A program made the translations under genes and the position numbers. Positions 41,446 to 52,918 of a stretch of 64,000 bases of DNA are shown here, piece by piece. Within the stretch, counting starts at the first letter, position 1; every line of letters begins with the position of its first letter. Source of the DNA: a bacterium (GTDB lineage Bacteria > Vulcanimicrobiota > Vulcanimicrobiia > Eremiobacterales > Eremiobacteraceae); NCBI GenBank assembly GCA_902812405.1, contig CADDZI010000002.1:53850-117849 (forward strand), in the 5' to 3' direction. Below the pieces are notes generated by a model. It saw only the letters and a program-made list of their open reading frames with translations, was not told where the DNA came from and made no database searches.

Positions 41446-42215
41446 ATGTCGCTGTCTCCTTCCGTTATTTCCATGAAGCAACTCCTGGAAGCGGGAGTGC
41501 ACTTCGGCCATCAAACGCGGCGTTGGAATCCGAAGATGGCACGGTACATTTTCCAAGAACGCAACGGCATTCACATTATCGACCTGCAGAAGACGGTCGT
41601 GCGCCTGCGTGAGGTCTACGATGCGGTCAAGGATCTGGCGCGCCGCGGCAAGATCTTTCTCTTCGTCGGCACCAAGAAGCAGGCGCAGGATGTCGTTAAG
41701 GAGGAGGCCGAGCGGTGCGGTATGTTCTACGTCAACCAGCGTTGGCTGGGTGGAACGCTGACGAACTTTCAGACCATCCAGAAGCGGATCGCTCGCCTGC
41801 GCGAACTGGAACGCCAGCGAGACCTGGGCGTCTTCGAAGCACTGACGAAGAAAGAGGTCAGCAAGCTGGAGGATGAACTGTCCCGGCTGGAGAGATTTTT
41901 GACCGGCATCAAGGATATGCCGCGCTTGCCCGACGTGCTGTACGTCGTCGATCCCCGCAAGGAGCGCATCGCGGTCCTCGAGGCGCGCAAGTTGAAGATC
42001 CCCATTGTCGCCGTCGTCGATACGAACTGCGATCCGGATGAAATCGACTATCCCATCCCCGGCAACGACGATGCAATTCGCGCGGTGAAGCTCATGACCG
42101 CCAAGATCGCAGATGCGATCATCGAAGGGCGGACGGAGGCGCAGTCCGGCGCCCCCGACGACGCCGGACAGCCGGCTGCCTCGCAGCCCGAGGCTGTCGG
42201 AACGGAGGCTGCGTC

Positions 42216-42219
<4 letters not shown>
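41446..42219 (+). CDS. rpsB: 30S ribosomal protein S2
   Basis: A 257-residue S2 with the family blocks [27 protein letters not shown] (residues 10-36), [23 protein letters not shown] and [23 protein letters not shown]. The last 25 or so residues are an acidic, alanine-rich tail. Start: ATG at 41446 with AGAGAGGT about 14 bases upstream; the upstream reading frame covers the structured leader and is not coding. It is the first gene of the translation operon, and tsf overlaps its stop. Confidence 0.97.
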
Positions 42220-44124
<1,905 letters not shown>

Positions 44125-44128
<4 letters not shown>

Positions 44129-44337
44129 GCGTGGCCAGCCTCACACGCGAGGATCTCCTCTTGCTCCCGCTGAGCGAGGCGCTGGCCAAGGTTGGGCAAG
44201 CGCCGGTCGCGGTTTCGGTCGTGACGCCTCCCTATCCGGCTCTCGGCAAGGGCAGCCTGCGCGTCGTGCGCGTGCGCGAGGAAGGCCCGGGTCTGCACCT
44301 CGACCTGAGCTACGAGGACTACGAACGGCTGCCGTGA
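44125..44337 (+). CDS. Small protein of unknown function in the uppS position
   Basis: A 70-residue soluble protein coupled on both sides: its GTG start shares GTGA with the frr stop, and its stop shares GTGA with the cdsA start. That double overlap and codon use like the neighbours argue that it is real. The first 25 residues are a predicted helix (SLTREDLLLLPLSEALAKVG), followed by a beta-rich half ending LHLDLSYEDYERLP. I recognise no domain. In most related operons this place is filled by uppS (undecaprenyl diphosphate synthase, about 240 residues), and this is far too short to be one. Confidence 0.65.
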
Positions 44338-45185
44338 GTTCGGTGATCGTGGCGCCGGCCGGAAAGAATGCCGAGCGCCTGCGGCGGGAGTTGAATGCCC
44401 GAAGGGTCGGCATAGGCCTTGCGGTTGCCGCTTTCGGCCTGGCGAGCATCGCGACACGGCCGACGTTCGGCCTTGTCATCCTCGTCATTGCCGTGGGGGG
44501 GTGCATCGAATTTGCGAACCTCGCACGGCGCATGGGAGCGCCCGTCTGTCTGCCGCTGGCCGCCGCCGGCTGCGTCGCCTATCCCATCCTTGCCTACGCC
44601 GGGTTTCTTGGCCGCGATGAATCCCTCTTGACGGCGGCGCTGGTTGGGGGAGCATTCGTTGTCTTGCTGGGTGCGGTGCGCGAGCGATACCTGGAGCGGG
44701 TTGCACTCACGGTGTTGTGCGTGCTGTACGTGGGCAAATTGCTGTCGTACTTTATCCTGTTGCGGACCGGACCGCACGGTGCCGTCGTCACGCTGTGGCT
44801 TGTCATCGTCGTTGCCCTCACCGATACCGCGGGCATGCTCGTGGGCGTGTGGGCCGGCCGGCGTCTTTTGGCGCCGCTCATCTCACCATCGAAAAGCTGG
44901 GAAGGCGCGGCGGGCGCCTTGGCGGCAGCCACCCTGGGAGGCTGGATCGTGTGGCGCCTGTGCGGCATTCCCGGCCCGGCATGGGCGCCCGCCGGGCTCT
45001 CCGCGGTGGTGTCCATGGCGGCAATCCTGGGTGATTTGGCCGAGTCGGCCGTCAAGCGCAACGCGCAGGTAAAGGACGCCGGCGCGGTGTTGGCGAGTCA
45101 CGGCGGAGTGCTGGATCGCTTTGACTCGTACATCTTTGCAGGCGCGATTGGGTATGCCGTCTTGTCGGCTAGCGGCATCCTCTGA
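44334..45185 (+). CDS. cdsA: Phosphatidate cytidylyltransferase
   Basis: It makes CDP-diacylglycerol, the precursor of phospholipids, in the membrane. The 283-residue protein has about seven hydrophobic helices and the C-terminal family signature spread over LTDTAGMLVG, SPSKSWEGAAGAL and HGGVLDRFDSYIFAG, which carries the metal-binding aspartates and the SPxKSxEG loop. Start: GTG at 44334, overlapping the preceding stop. dxr begins immediately after the stop. Confidence 0.94.
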   Translation: MSSVIVAPAGKNAERLRRELNARRVGIGLAVAAFGLASIATRPTFGLVILVIAVGGCIEFANLARRMGAPVCLPLAAAGCVAYPILAYAGFLGRDESLLTAALVGGAFVVLLGAVRERYLERVALTVLCVLYVGKLLSYFILLRTGPHGAVVTLWLVIVVALTDTAGMLVGVWAGRRLLAPLISPSKSWEGAAGALAAATLGGWIVWRLCGIPGPAWAPAGLSAVVSMAAILGDLAESAVKRNAQVKDAGAVLASHGGVLDRFDSYIFAGAIGYAVLSASGIL

Positions 45186-46379
45186 GTGGTAACGGGCGTG
45201 CGTTCCATCGCCATTATCGGATCAACCGGCTCGATTGGACGCCAGGCGCTGGATGTCGTGCGTGCCAATCCGCAACGCTTTCGGGTTGCGGCGCTGGCCG
45301 CGGGATCGAACGTGGAACGTCTGGCCCAACAGGCCAACGAGTTCCGTCCGGACCTTGTGTGCATCGGCGGCGCAACCCTGACGGCCGACCTGCGCTCGCT
45401 GCTCGCCTATGGACCGCCAGAGATCGTCTCGGGGAGCGAAGGCCTGCGCCGTGTGGCGGTCGGCTGCGGGGCGGACGTGCTGCTTGCGGCGAGCGACGGC
45501 ATGGCCGCCTTGCATGGGGTCGTGGAAGCTCTGGCAAGCGGTAAGCACGTGGCGCTGGCGAACAAAGAACTGCTGGTCGCCGCGGGTCACCTCCTGTGCC
45601 CCTTAGCCCGCTCGGCCGGGGCGACGCTCGTGCCCGTCGATTCCGAGCACAGCGCGATCTTTCAATGTCTGCAGGGAGAGGATCCCGCCTGCGTGGAGCG
45701 CGTTGTCATCACGGCAAGCGGCGGCCCATTCTATGATCTGACCGGGGCCGACTTGGAATGGGTGACGCCGAAGCAGGCACTCCGACATCCCGTGTGGTCT
45801 ATGGGCCCGAAGAACAGCCTGGATTCCGCCACGCTCATGAACAAGGGCCTGGAGGTGATTGAAGCCAGTTATCTCTTTGGATTGCCCCCCGGGCGCGTCG
45901 AGGCCGTCATCCATCGCCAGAGTCTCGTGCACGGTCTTGTGTTCTTTTGCGACGGCAGCGTGAAAGCGCAGCTCGCCAGCCCGGACATGCGCCTTCCCAT
46001 CGGATATGCACTGGCGTACCCCGAACGCGTGCCCGAGGCTGTGGCAGAAGAGGAGACTCGCCGGGCCCTTGGGTTGGCCGGTGCAGCGGCGTCGCTGACG
46101 TTCGAGCCGGTGGACGCGACGCGCTTCCCTGCAGTGAGTTTGGCGTGTGCCGCGCTTGCCAAAGGGCCGCCGTATCCCGCCGTTCTGTCGGCGGCCAACG
46201 AAGAGGCAGGACGAGCCTTCCTCCGGGGGCAAATCAGGTTCACAGACATTTGCCGCCTCGTCGAACGCGCGCTGGCCTCGTACGCCGGGCCGGGCCGGAC
46301 GCTCGAGGATATCCTTGCCGCCGACCGCTTCGGCCGCGCGAGCGTGCGCGAGGCGATTGACGCCGCGGTGCGGCACTAG
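45186..46379 (+). CDS. dxr: 1-deoxy-D-xylulose 5-phosphate reductoisomerase
   Basis: Second step of the MEP isoprenoid pathway, NADPH-dependent. The 397-residue protein has IIGSTGSIGRQALDVV at 9-24 (NADPH), ALANKELLVAAGH near 119-131, VPVDSEHSAIFQCL near 144-157 (metal-binding D and E), ITASGGPF for the flexible loop, and NSLDSATLMNKGLEVIEA near 210-227. All expected catalytic residues are present. Start: GTG at 45186 directly after cdsA. Together with ispG three genes later it marks the MEP route as the source of hopanoid precursors. Confidence 0.96.
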   Translation: MVTGVRSIAIIGSTGSIGRQALDVVRANPQRFRVAALAAGSNVERLAQQANEFRPDLVCIGGATLTADLRSLLAYGPPEIVSGSEGLRRVAVGCGADVLLAASDGMAALHGVVEALASGKHVALANKELLVAAGHLLCPLARSAGATLVPVDSEHSAIFQCLQGEDPACVERVVITASGGPFYDLTGADLEWVTPKQALRHPVWSMGPKNSLDSATLMNKGLEVIEASYLFGLPPGRVEAVIHRQSLVHGLVFFCDGSVKAQLASPDMRLPIGYALAYPERVPEAVAEEETRRALGLAGAAASLTFEPVDATRFPAVSLACAALAKGPPYPAVLSAANEEAGRAFLRGQIRFTDICRLVERALASYAGPGRTLEDILAADRFGRASVREAIDAAVRH

Positions 46380-46406
46380 ACCGGGGAGAACGGCCGCCGC
46401 CAGCCC

Positions 46407-47510
46407 ATGCTCGAAGCACACATCGCAGCCCTCATCGCGCTCCCGTCTGCCGCCGCGGCGGCGGGCAAAGTTGCCGTCTACGTCCTCCTGCTCTCGGTCC
46501 TCATCATCTTTCACGAGTTTGGCCACTTCATCGCCGCAAAGCGTGCCAGGGTGACCGTCACTGACTTTGCCGTCGGTTTTGGACCGTCGCTCCTGGCGCT
46601 GCGCCGCGGAGACACAACCTATCGTGTCAACCTCTTGCCGCTGGGCGGCTACTGCCGCATGGCGGGGGAAGATACGGCCTCCTCCTCCGCCGATCCCGGT
46701 AATTTCACGTGTAAGAGCTTGGCTGCGCGCTTTGCCATCATCGCAGCCGGCCCGGTCTTCAATCTGATTCTTGCCGCTGTTGCGTTCGCGGCGGTGGCCG
46801 CGATCGTCGGCGAACCGGTGGCGCCGACGACCCGCGTGGCCGCCGTCGAGCCTCAAACAGCCGCGGCGCGCGCCGGCCTGAGTGCCGGAGACGTTATCGT
46901 CGCGCTCGACGGCCGATGGGTGCACTCCGGCCAGGACATGCTGGCATACATTCGCAGTCATGCCGGGCGAACGGTTGACGTGACCGTCCTGCGCCGGGGG
47001 GCTTTGCTGCACCTGGCCATTGCGGATACTCTTCTTGCGGGTCCGGATGGCCGGCGGCGCGGTGCTTTCGGGTTCATCCCGGCATTTGCGTACGCACGGC
47101 AACCGGTGCTTGCAGCGCTCGGCTACGGCGTTACGATGGTCGGCACGGTGGCCGCTGCGCAGCTGGTGGGTATCGTCGAAGCCATCCGGCAGCACGATAC
47201 GTCGGTTATCCATGGCCCGGTGGGCATCGCCCGCATCGTCATCGGCGTCGAGGGATTGGGACCGGTGGACGTCGTGCAGATCGGTGCGGAGTTGTCGGTC
47301 GTCCTGGGTCTCATTAACCTGCTTCCCTTTCCCGCGCTCGACGGGGGGCGGTTGGCCTTCCTGCTGGTCGAGGCGTTGCGCGGTCGGCCTGTGGACGCCG
47401 AGCGGGAAGGGCTCATCCATGCGGCCGGCTTTGCCGTCCTGATGCTGCTGGTCATGGTCGTGACGTATCGGGATATCGTACAATGGGTACAAGGGAAGGG
47501 TGGGCTATGA
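46407..47510 (+). CDS. rseP: Site-2 membrane metalloprotease (RseP/RasP)
   Basis: An intramembrane zinc protease that cuts membrane-bound regulators such as anti-sigma factors and clears signal-peptide remnants. The 367-residue protein has the catalytic HEFGH in the first helix (about residues 36-40), PLGGYCRMAGED after it, a single PDZ domain (about 145-225, ARAGLSAGDVIVALDGR) and the second catalytic motif NLLPFPALDGGR near 307-318. It starts at ATG 46407, 27 bases after dxr, and its stop shares ATGA with ispG. Confidence 0.95.
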   Translation: MLEAHIAALIALPSAAAAAGKVAVYVLLLSVLIIFHEFGHFIAAKRARVTVTDFAVGFGPSLLALRRGDTTYRVNLLPLGGYCRMAGEDTASSSADPGNFTCKSLAARFAIIAAGPVFNLILAAVAFAAVAAIVGEPVAPTTRVAAVEPQTAAARAGLSAGDVIVALDGRWVHSGQDMLAYIRSHAGRTVDVTVLRRGALLHLAIADTLLAGPDGRRRGAFGFIPAFAYARQPVLAALGYGVTMVGTVAAAQLVGIVEAIRQHDTSVIHGPVGIARIVIGVEGLGPVDVVQIGAELSVVLGLINLLPFPALDGGRLAFLLVEALRGRPVDAEREGLIHAAGFAVLMLLVMVVTYRDIVQWVQGKGGL

Positions 47511-48655
47511 GTACGCAAGAGTTACCTCCGGTTCCCGAGTGGACGGGCGTGCAGGAGCGCAATCCCGCGCCGCCGCCGTTACCCGCGCGCCGCAAAACGC
47601 GCCCGGTCAAGGTCGGGTCGGTGACGATCGGCGGCCACGCGCCGATCTCGGTCCAGTCGATGACAACGACGCGGACGGATGATTGGGCGGCCACCTTGGA
47701 CCAGATCCATCAACTGGCGGCTGCCGGCTGCGAGATCGTTCGCGTCTCGGTGCCGGATGCCAAGGCCGCCGCGGCCTGCAAGAAGATCAAGGCCGGCTCG
47801 CCGGTTCCCCTGGTTGCCGACATCCACTTCGATCACCGCTACGCGCTGGCCGCCATCGATGCCGGCTGGGACAAGCTGCGGCTGAATCCGGGCAACATCC
47901 GTGACGAGAAGAAGGTGCGCGAGGTCGTTTCGGCCGCCAAGGTGCGCGGCATCCCGATCCGGATCGGCGTCAACAATGGATCGCTGGCCCCGGACATCGT
48001 GCAGCGCTACGGCCGCACGCCGGAGGGTATGGTGGAGTCTGGGCTGCGCCACATCCGGATTCTCGAGGAACTTGATTTCCACGACATTGTCGTCTCCCTC
48101 AAGGCGCACGACGTGCGCACGACGGTTGCCGCCTACCGGCTCATGGCGACCAAGGTTGACTATCCGTTCCACTTGGGGATCACGGAAGCGGGGACGCTGC
48201 GCAGCGGCACGGTCAAGAGTGCCGTCGGACTCGGCATCCTGCTCGCCGAGGGTATCGGGGATACGATACGTGTCTCTCTGACCGCTGATCCGGTTGAAGA
48301 GGTCCCCGTCTGCTGGGAGCTGCTCAAAGCGCTGGGTCTGCGCGAGCGGGGTGTGGAAATCACGTCCTGCCCATCCTGCGGGCGGGTGCAAATCGATATT
48401 GTGAAGCTGGCGGAGCAGGTCGAGCGGATCACGGCGGAATACCGTGCGCCGGTCAAGGTCGCGGTGATGGGCTGCGCCGTGAATGGCCCCGGCGAGGCGT
48501 CGATGGCGGACGTCGGCATTGCCGGCGGCAAAGGCATGGGCCTCATTTACCGCGATGGGGTCATTGTCCGCTCCCTGCCCGAGGCCCAGCTGCTGGACGG
48601 CCTGCGCGAAGAGATCGAAAAGGTCATTGAGCAGCGATATCCCGAGTATCGCTGA
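47507..48655 (+). CDS. ispG: 4-hydroxy-3-methylbut-2-enyl diphosphate synthase
   Basis: An iron-sulfur enzyme of the MEP pathway that reductively opens methylerythritol cyclodiphosphate. The 382-residue protein is the short two-domain bacterial form. PISVQSMTTTRTDD is near 52-65 and RLNPGNIRD near 124-132. The 4Fe-4S cysteines lie in SCPSCGR (about 288 and 291) and GCAVNGPGEA (about 323), with a glutamate ligand after. The first 30 residues are a proline-rich leader. Start: ATG at 47507, overlapping rseP. Confidence 0.96.
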   Translation: MSTQELPPVPEWTGVQERNPAPPPLPARRKTRPVKVGSVTIGGHAPISVQSMTTTRTDDWAATLDQIHQLAAAGCEIVRVSVPDAKAAAACKKIKAGSPVPLVADIHFDHRYALAAIDAGWDKLRLNPGNIRDEKKVREVVSAAKVRGIPIRIGVNNGSLAPDIVQRYGRTPEGMVESGLRHIRILEELDFHDIVVSLKAHDVRTTVAAYRLMATKVDYPFHLGITEAGTLRSGTVKSAVGLGILLAEGIGDTIRVSLTADPVEEVPVCWELLKALGLRERGVEITSCPSCGRVQIDIVKLAEQVERITAEYRAPVKVAVMGCAVNGPGEASMADVGIAGGKGMGLIYRDGVIVRSLPEAQLLDGLREEIEKVIEQRYPEYR

Positions 48656-50117
48656 CAGCCGGCCCGCCAGGCGGGCGCTTTGGTTGATCCTCGCGCTGGC
48701 CGCTCTCGTGCGGGGAATCGGCGCCGCACGCCGGCCCCTCCAGGTGGACGAGGCGTATTCGCTGCACCTCGCTCACCTGCCGCTGCGTCAGGCTTTGGAC
48801 ACCTTGGCGCGGCTGGACGTCCATCCACCGGGTTTTCTCCTGCTCACGCACGTCCTGGCAGCCGTGCACGCACCCCCCGCGGCCTTTCGTTTTTTGGTTG
48901 CCGCGTGTGGCGTTGTATCGGTCCTGGTGCTGTACGCGATCGTGGTGGCCTGGCACGGGCGGCGAGCGGCATTGGTCGCGGCGTTTGTCGCGGCGGTGCT
49001 GCCTGTTTTCGTGTTCTATGACACGATGGTGCGCATGTATGCGCCGTTCGACACTTTGGCGCTGGCATCGTATGCGGTTCTCGGGCTCGTATACACCCGC
49101 GACGGATTGCCGGTCTGGCAACGGCGCATGCTGTGGACCGCCTGGACCGTCCTCGCGGCCCTGCTCGTGTGGTGGTTGTACCTGGGCTTTTTCGTGCTTG
49201 CCGCGCAGGCGGCGTACGCCGCAGTCGTGCGGCGGGAGGGGTTGGCACGCACCTTGGCAGGAACGGGCGCGGCATTGCTGACATGGCTGCCGCAATGGCC
49301 GGTCTTCTTGCGACAGCTGCCGCGCGGCGGGCTGGCTTTTCCGGGCTATGCGGGGCACGAGCTCCAAGCACTGCTGACACTGCCCGGTCAGGCGACCATT
49401 GCGGTGCAGACGCAAGGGTTTGGGGCCGCCGCGTTGGGCGCAGCGATCCTTGCCTGGCTGTGGCTGGGAGCGGCGCTTAGCTGGGGTTTGCGCGGCGGTG
49501 CCTGGCGCTCGCTCGCCGTCTGGGTGGGTGTGCCCGGGCTCTTGACGCTCCTCTACGGCGTTGCGGCGCACAAGCTGCTGTACGCCGACCGTTACTACTT
49601 GGCGGCTGCGTACTGGTTGTGCATCATGACCGGTCTGGCAGCGGACCGCGTGACCGCCGGCGTCGGCCCATCGCACCTGCGACGACCGTTGCAGGTGGCA
49701 GCCGTCTGCGCCGCCGCGGTGCTCGTGGCCGCCGGCCTGGCCTACGCCGTCGTGCCGTCTCTGTACACGGCGGATTGGCCGTCTGTAGCCGCGATTCTCA
49801 CACGTCAAGGCCGGCCCGGTGATCTCATCGTCTTCGAGCAGGGCTCGCCCTACTGGGTTTTGCAGGGTGGCCCGGCGCTGCGCGGACATCCTCTTGTGCT
49901 GCTGTTCTACCGCGGGCAAGCCGGCGATGCGCTGCGCTTAGCTCGGCCGTTTCGCCGTGTGTGGCTGGTTCTGTTCCAATGGAGTCCCGTCGATCCGGAT
50001 GCGCGCCTGCTGCGCGGCCTGGCGGCGGCCGATCACGCCGTCGGCGCGTGGCGTTTGACGCGCTGGCTGCCTGCCGAAACGGTCACTCTCATCCTCTTCG
50101 CTCGCGGGCGATCATGA
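48627..50117 (+). CDS. GT-C type membrane glycosyltransferase (family 39-like)
   Basis: A 496-residue protein with about ten membrane helices. RRPLQVDEAYSLHL near 26-39 carries the acidic residue pair that GT-C enzymes place in the first outer loop, DVHPPGFLLLTHVLA follows, and FYDTMVRMYAPFDTLALASY and ADRYYLAAAYW mark later helices. It uses polyprenyl-phosphate-linked sugars to modify envelope targets outside the membrane. The only start that fits is TTG at 48627, which overlaps ispG by 29 bases. It is a paralogue of the gene at 55697-57214: both share RRPL, DE, HPP, the VRMYAPFDTL-type motif and DRYYL. Acceptor and sugar unknown. Confidence 0.75.
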   Translation: MSSDIPSIADSRPARRALWLILALAALVRGIGAARRPLQVDEAYSLHLAHLPLRQALDTLARLDVHPPGFLLLTHVLAAVHAPPAAFRFLVAACGVVSVLVLYAIVVAWHGRRAALVAAFVAAVLPVFVFYDTMVRMYAPFDTLALASYAVLGLVYTRDGLPVWQRRMLWTAWTVLAALLVWWLYLGFFVLAAQAAYAAVVRREGLARTLAGTGAALLTWLPQWPVFLRQLPRGGLAFPGYAGHELQALLTLPGQATIAVQTQGFGAAALGAAILAWLWLGAALSWGLRGGAWRSLAVWVGVPGLLTLLYGVAAHKLLYADRYYLAAAYWLCIMTGLAADRVTAGVGPSHLRRPLQVAAVCAAAVLVAAGLAYAVVPSLYTADWPSVAAILTRQGRPGDLIVFEQGSPYWVLQGGPALRGHPLVLLFYRGQAGDALRLARPFRRVWLVLFQWSPVDPDARLLRGLAAADHAVGAWRLTRWLPAETVTLILFARGRS

Positions 50118-50163
50118 AACGAAAGGTTAGGAGTTCGCGCCCGGCGCACGGAAGGCGGGCTGT

Positions 50164-51615
50164 ATGACGGACGCCAACGCCAAGACCAAAAAGGCCGTCG
50201 AGCGCATCCCGCGCAAGGCCGACGATCTCTCCGAATGGTACACCCAGGTGTGCCTCCAGGCTCAGCTGGCTGACTATGCGCCGGTACGCGGCTGCATCGT
50301 GTTGCGGCCCTACGGGTATGCCATCTGGGAGCGTATCTGCGCCGAGTTCGACCGGCGCTTCAAAGCCACCGGGCACCATAACGCCTACTTTCCGCTGTTC
50401 ATTCCCGAATCGCTCCTCATGCGTGAGGCCGAGCACGTGGAAGGCTTTGCGCCGGAGGTGGCGTGGGTCACCCAGGGCGGCGGTGAGACGTTACGCGAAC
50501 GGCTGGCGCTGCGGCCGACGTCGGAAGTCATCATCGGCACGATGTATGCCAAGTGGATTCAGTCCCACCGCGACTTGCCGATCCTCATCAATCAGTGGGC
50601 GAACGTCGTGCGTTGGGAGAAGGCCACGCGGCCCTTCCTGCGCACGCTGGAATTTTTGTGGCAAGAGGGTCACACCGCGCACGCCACGCGGGAGGAAGCA
50701 GCCGAAGAAGTCCAGCGCATGCTGGGCGTGTACCGCGAAGTGGCAGAAGACGTGTTGGCGCTGGCGGTCATTGCCGGCCGCAAGAGCGAGAGCGAAAAAT
50801 TTGCCGGTGCGGAGGCGACCTACGCCATCGAGGCTCTCATGCCGGACGGTAAAGCGCTGCAGGCCGGTACCTCGCACGAACTGGGGCAAAACTTCGCGCG
50901 CGCCTACGACATCACATTTACCGACGCCGACGAGCAGCGCAAGCACGTGTGGACGACGTCGTGGGGCGTGTCGTGGCGCATTCTGGGTGGCGTGATCATG
51001 GCCCACGGCGACGACAACGGCCTGGTTCTACCGCCCGCGATTGCGCCGCACCAGGCGGTCGTCGTCCCGATCTTCCGCAAGGGTGTGGAGGAGGTGGCGG
51101 CCGCGGCCCGCGCGCTGCAGGCCGAGCTGGCAGGCGTGTGCCGCGTGCAGTTGGATGACCGAATCGAGCAAAGCGCGGCCTGGAAATTCAACGAATGGGA
51201 GTTGCGCGGCGTGCCGGTCCGGGTTGAGATCGGACCCCGCGATCTCGAGGAGGACGTCGTAACGCTGGTCCGGCGCGACACTCTCGCGAAGGAGAGAGTG
51301 GCGCGTGCACATGTCGTGGAGCGGATGCAGGTGCTGTTGCGGGAGATTCAAGACGACTTGCTGGCGCGCAGCAAGGTCGACCGGGACACACGAACGATGC
51401 GCGTCGGCGAACGGGAGGCGTTTGTTGCGGCGCTGCAAGCCCAGCGAGGCTACGTCCTTGCGCCGTGGTGCGAGCGGGCCGAGTGCGAACGTGATGTCAA
51501 GGCGGCAACAGGGGCGGTGACGCGGGTGCTCGCGCAGCCGGCAGAGCAGGGTGCGGTGTGTGCGTACTGCGGTTGCCCGGCTCGCGTGGATGCCTACTTT
51601 GCGCGGTCGTACTGA
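50164..51615 (+). CDS. proS: Prolyl-tRNA synthetase, type 3 (archaeal/eukaryotic-like)
   Basis: A 483-residue class II synthetase that charges tRNA-Pro. It lacks the editing insertion of bacterial-type ProRS and instead has the short form: RGCIVLRPYGYAIWE near 43-57 (motif 1 region), RPTSEVIIGTMYAKWI near 118-133, RTLEFLWQEGHTAHAT for motif 2, and GTSHELGQNFARAYDI. The C-terminal domain has cysteines in LAPWCERAECE and CAYCG, a zinc site, and the protein ends in tyrosine (FARSY), as is usual in this subtype, where the terminal Tyr enters the active site. Start: ATG at 50164. Confidence 0.95.
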   Translation: MTDANAKTKKAVERIPRKADDLSEWYTQVCLQAQLADYAPVRGCIVLRPYGYAIWERICAEFDRRFKATGHHNAYFPLFIPESLLMREAEHVEGFAPEVAWVTQGGGETLRERLALRPTSEVIIGTMYAKWIQSHRDLPILINQWANVVRWEKATRPFLRTLEFLWQEGHTAHATREEAAEEVQRMLGVYREVAEDVLALAVIAGRKSESEKFAGAEATYAIEALMPDGKALQAGTSHELGQNFARAYDITFTDADEQRKHVWTTSWGVSWRILGGVIMAHGDDNGLVLPPAIAPHQAVVVPIFRKGVEEVAAAARALQAELAGVCRVQLDDRIEQSAAWKFNEWELRGVPVRVEIGPRDLEEDVVTLVRRDTLAKERVARAHVVERMQVLLREIQDDLLARSKVDRDTRTMRVGEREAFVAALQAQRGYVLAPWCERAECERDVKAATGAVTRVLAQPAEQGAVCAYCGCPARVDAYFARSY

Positions 51616-51706
51616 CGTGCGCCGGCGAGGGCAACGCCCGCCGGCGGGCCAAGGGCGCTGGGTTGCGCCACCAAAGGCGGCCGGGCATGGGACGGCGGGC
51701 TGTGGA

Positions 51707-52918
51707 ATGCGCCGGGCGGGGCGTGCCTGCCTCATGGCGGTCCTCGGGGCGTGCCTTGCCGGAGCGGGCCCGCGCACGGCGATCTTCATGTACCACCACG
51801 TCGCACCGACGGTTCCCCCAGGTCCGTACGCGCGCGCTCTCACCGTGACCCCGGCGGAGTTCGATCGACAGCTGGCCTGGCTGCGGGATCATGCCTGCGC
51901 GGTCGTGACGGTTGACGAATTGTGGCAGGACGTGCGCCAGGCTCAGACGGATGCGTGCGAAGCGGCGTTGACGTTCGACGACGGCTATGCCGATGTCGCC
52001 CGGTACGCCGAGCCGCTCCTCATTCGCTACGGCGACGCCGCAACGCTCTACGTGACGACGGGCTACGTCGGCGCCCCGGGTCACTTGTCGCGCCAGGACG
52101 TGCTGCGGGCGCGCGGTCTGGGATGGGAGATCGGTGCGCACACGGTGCACCACCTGGATCTCACCCGCCTGCCGAGATCGGCTGTCCGCCGCGAAGTGCG
52201 CGACTCGGCGGCGGCGCTGCGACGGTGGCTCGGGCAGCCCGTACTGTCGTTTGCCTACCCTGCGGGTGCCAACGGTCGGCAGGTGCGAGAGGAGGTCGCG
52301 GCAGCCGGTTTTGCAACCGCAGTGACGACGCAGCCGGGTTTGGTCGCGGCACGTGACGATCCGTATGCCCTCCCGCGTCTACGCGTGGTGCGCAACGCAG
52401 GTGTGAGTCTCTTTGCCCGCGTCTGGCCGCGTGCGGCAGCCGGTCCCGGCGTTCGTGCGTTGCGACACATCGCGCGCGAACGCAGCGCGGGGAACGAGCA
52501 GCGAGTCGCCGAAGCGATTGCAAGAGCTCTCCTGGCGCGGGCGTTTCCCGAGCCGTTCGTACGGGTGGAGGTACAAAGCATACCGCCGGCGACCGTGGCC
52601 GGCATCGTCATATCCGGCGTTGCATTCCATGCGCCGGTGGACGCACGCCGCTTCACGCGTGACATGCGGCGCATGGTGGCGGCGGCGTTTGCCGCCGCGC
52701 CCTCGGTGCGGGAAGTTGACGTCTGGGCCGAGGTACCGCGGGTGCTGCCTCCGCACGCCGTTGTCGCGGGTGACGAGGCGGTGCCCACACAACGCACCGT
52801 CTTCTCGGCGGCCGTGCCGCGCGAGCAGTATGCCCCGGGTGGCGGGTGGCGCTTGGGGAGCGTGTACTGGGATCGAACCTGGCTGCCAGCGCCCCACCCG
52901 GCGCGGGGGAACGTATGA
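51707..52918 (+). CDS. Exported polysaccharide deacetylase
   Basis: A 403-residue protein with a short signal peptide (MRRAGRACLMAVLGACLAGAG) and a NodB-type deacetylase domain. MYHHV is close to the N-terminus, the metal and catalytic motif is LTFDDGYAD near 92-100, and GAHTVHHLDL supplies the histidines (HxxxH). SFAYPAGANG is the RxxPY-like motif. Such enzymes de-N-acetylate peptidoglycan or exopolysaccharide. The C-terminal 150 residues are of unknown fold. The start was chosen at ATG 51707 because it gives the signal peptide; GTG at 51617 in frame would add 30 basic residues. The next gene overlaps in ATGA. Confidence 0.88.
   Translation: MRRAGRACLMAVLGACLAGAGPRTAIFMYHHVAPTVPPGPYARALTVTPAEFDRQLAWLRDHACAVVTVDELWQDVRQAQTDACEAALTFDDGYADVARYAEPLLIRYGDAATLYVTTGYVGAPGHLSRQDVLRARGLGWEIGAHTVHHLDLTRLPRSAVRREVRDSAAALRRWLGQPVLSFAYPAGANGRQVREEVAAAGFATAVTTQPGLVAARDDPYALPRLRVVRNAGVSLFARVWPRAAAGPGVRALRHIARERSAGNEQRVAEAIARALLARAFPEPFVRVEVQSIPPATVAGIVISGVAFHAPVDARRFTRDMRRMVAAAFAAAPSVREVDVWAEVPRVLPPHAVVAGDEAVPTQRTVFSAAVPREQYAPGGGWRLGSVYWDRTWLPAPHPARGNV

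Noticed and set aside
45603..47492. A 629-codon minus-strand open frame opposite dxr and rseP
   Set aside because: An antisense shadow of two unmistakable genes on the plus strand.
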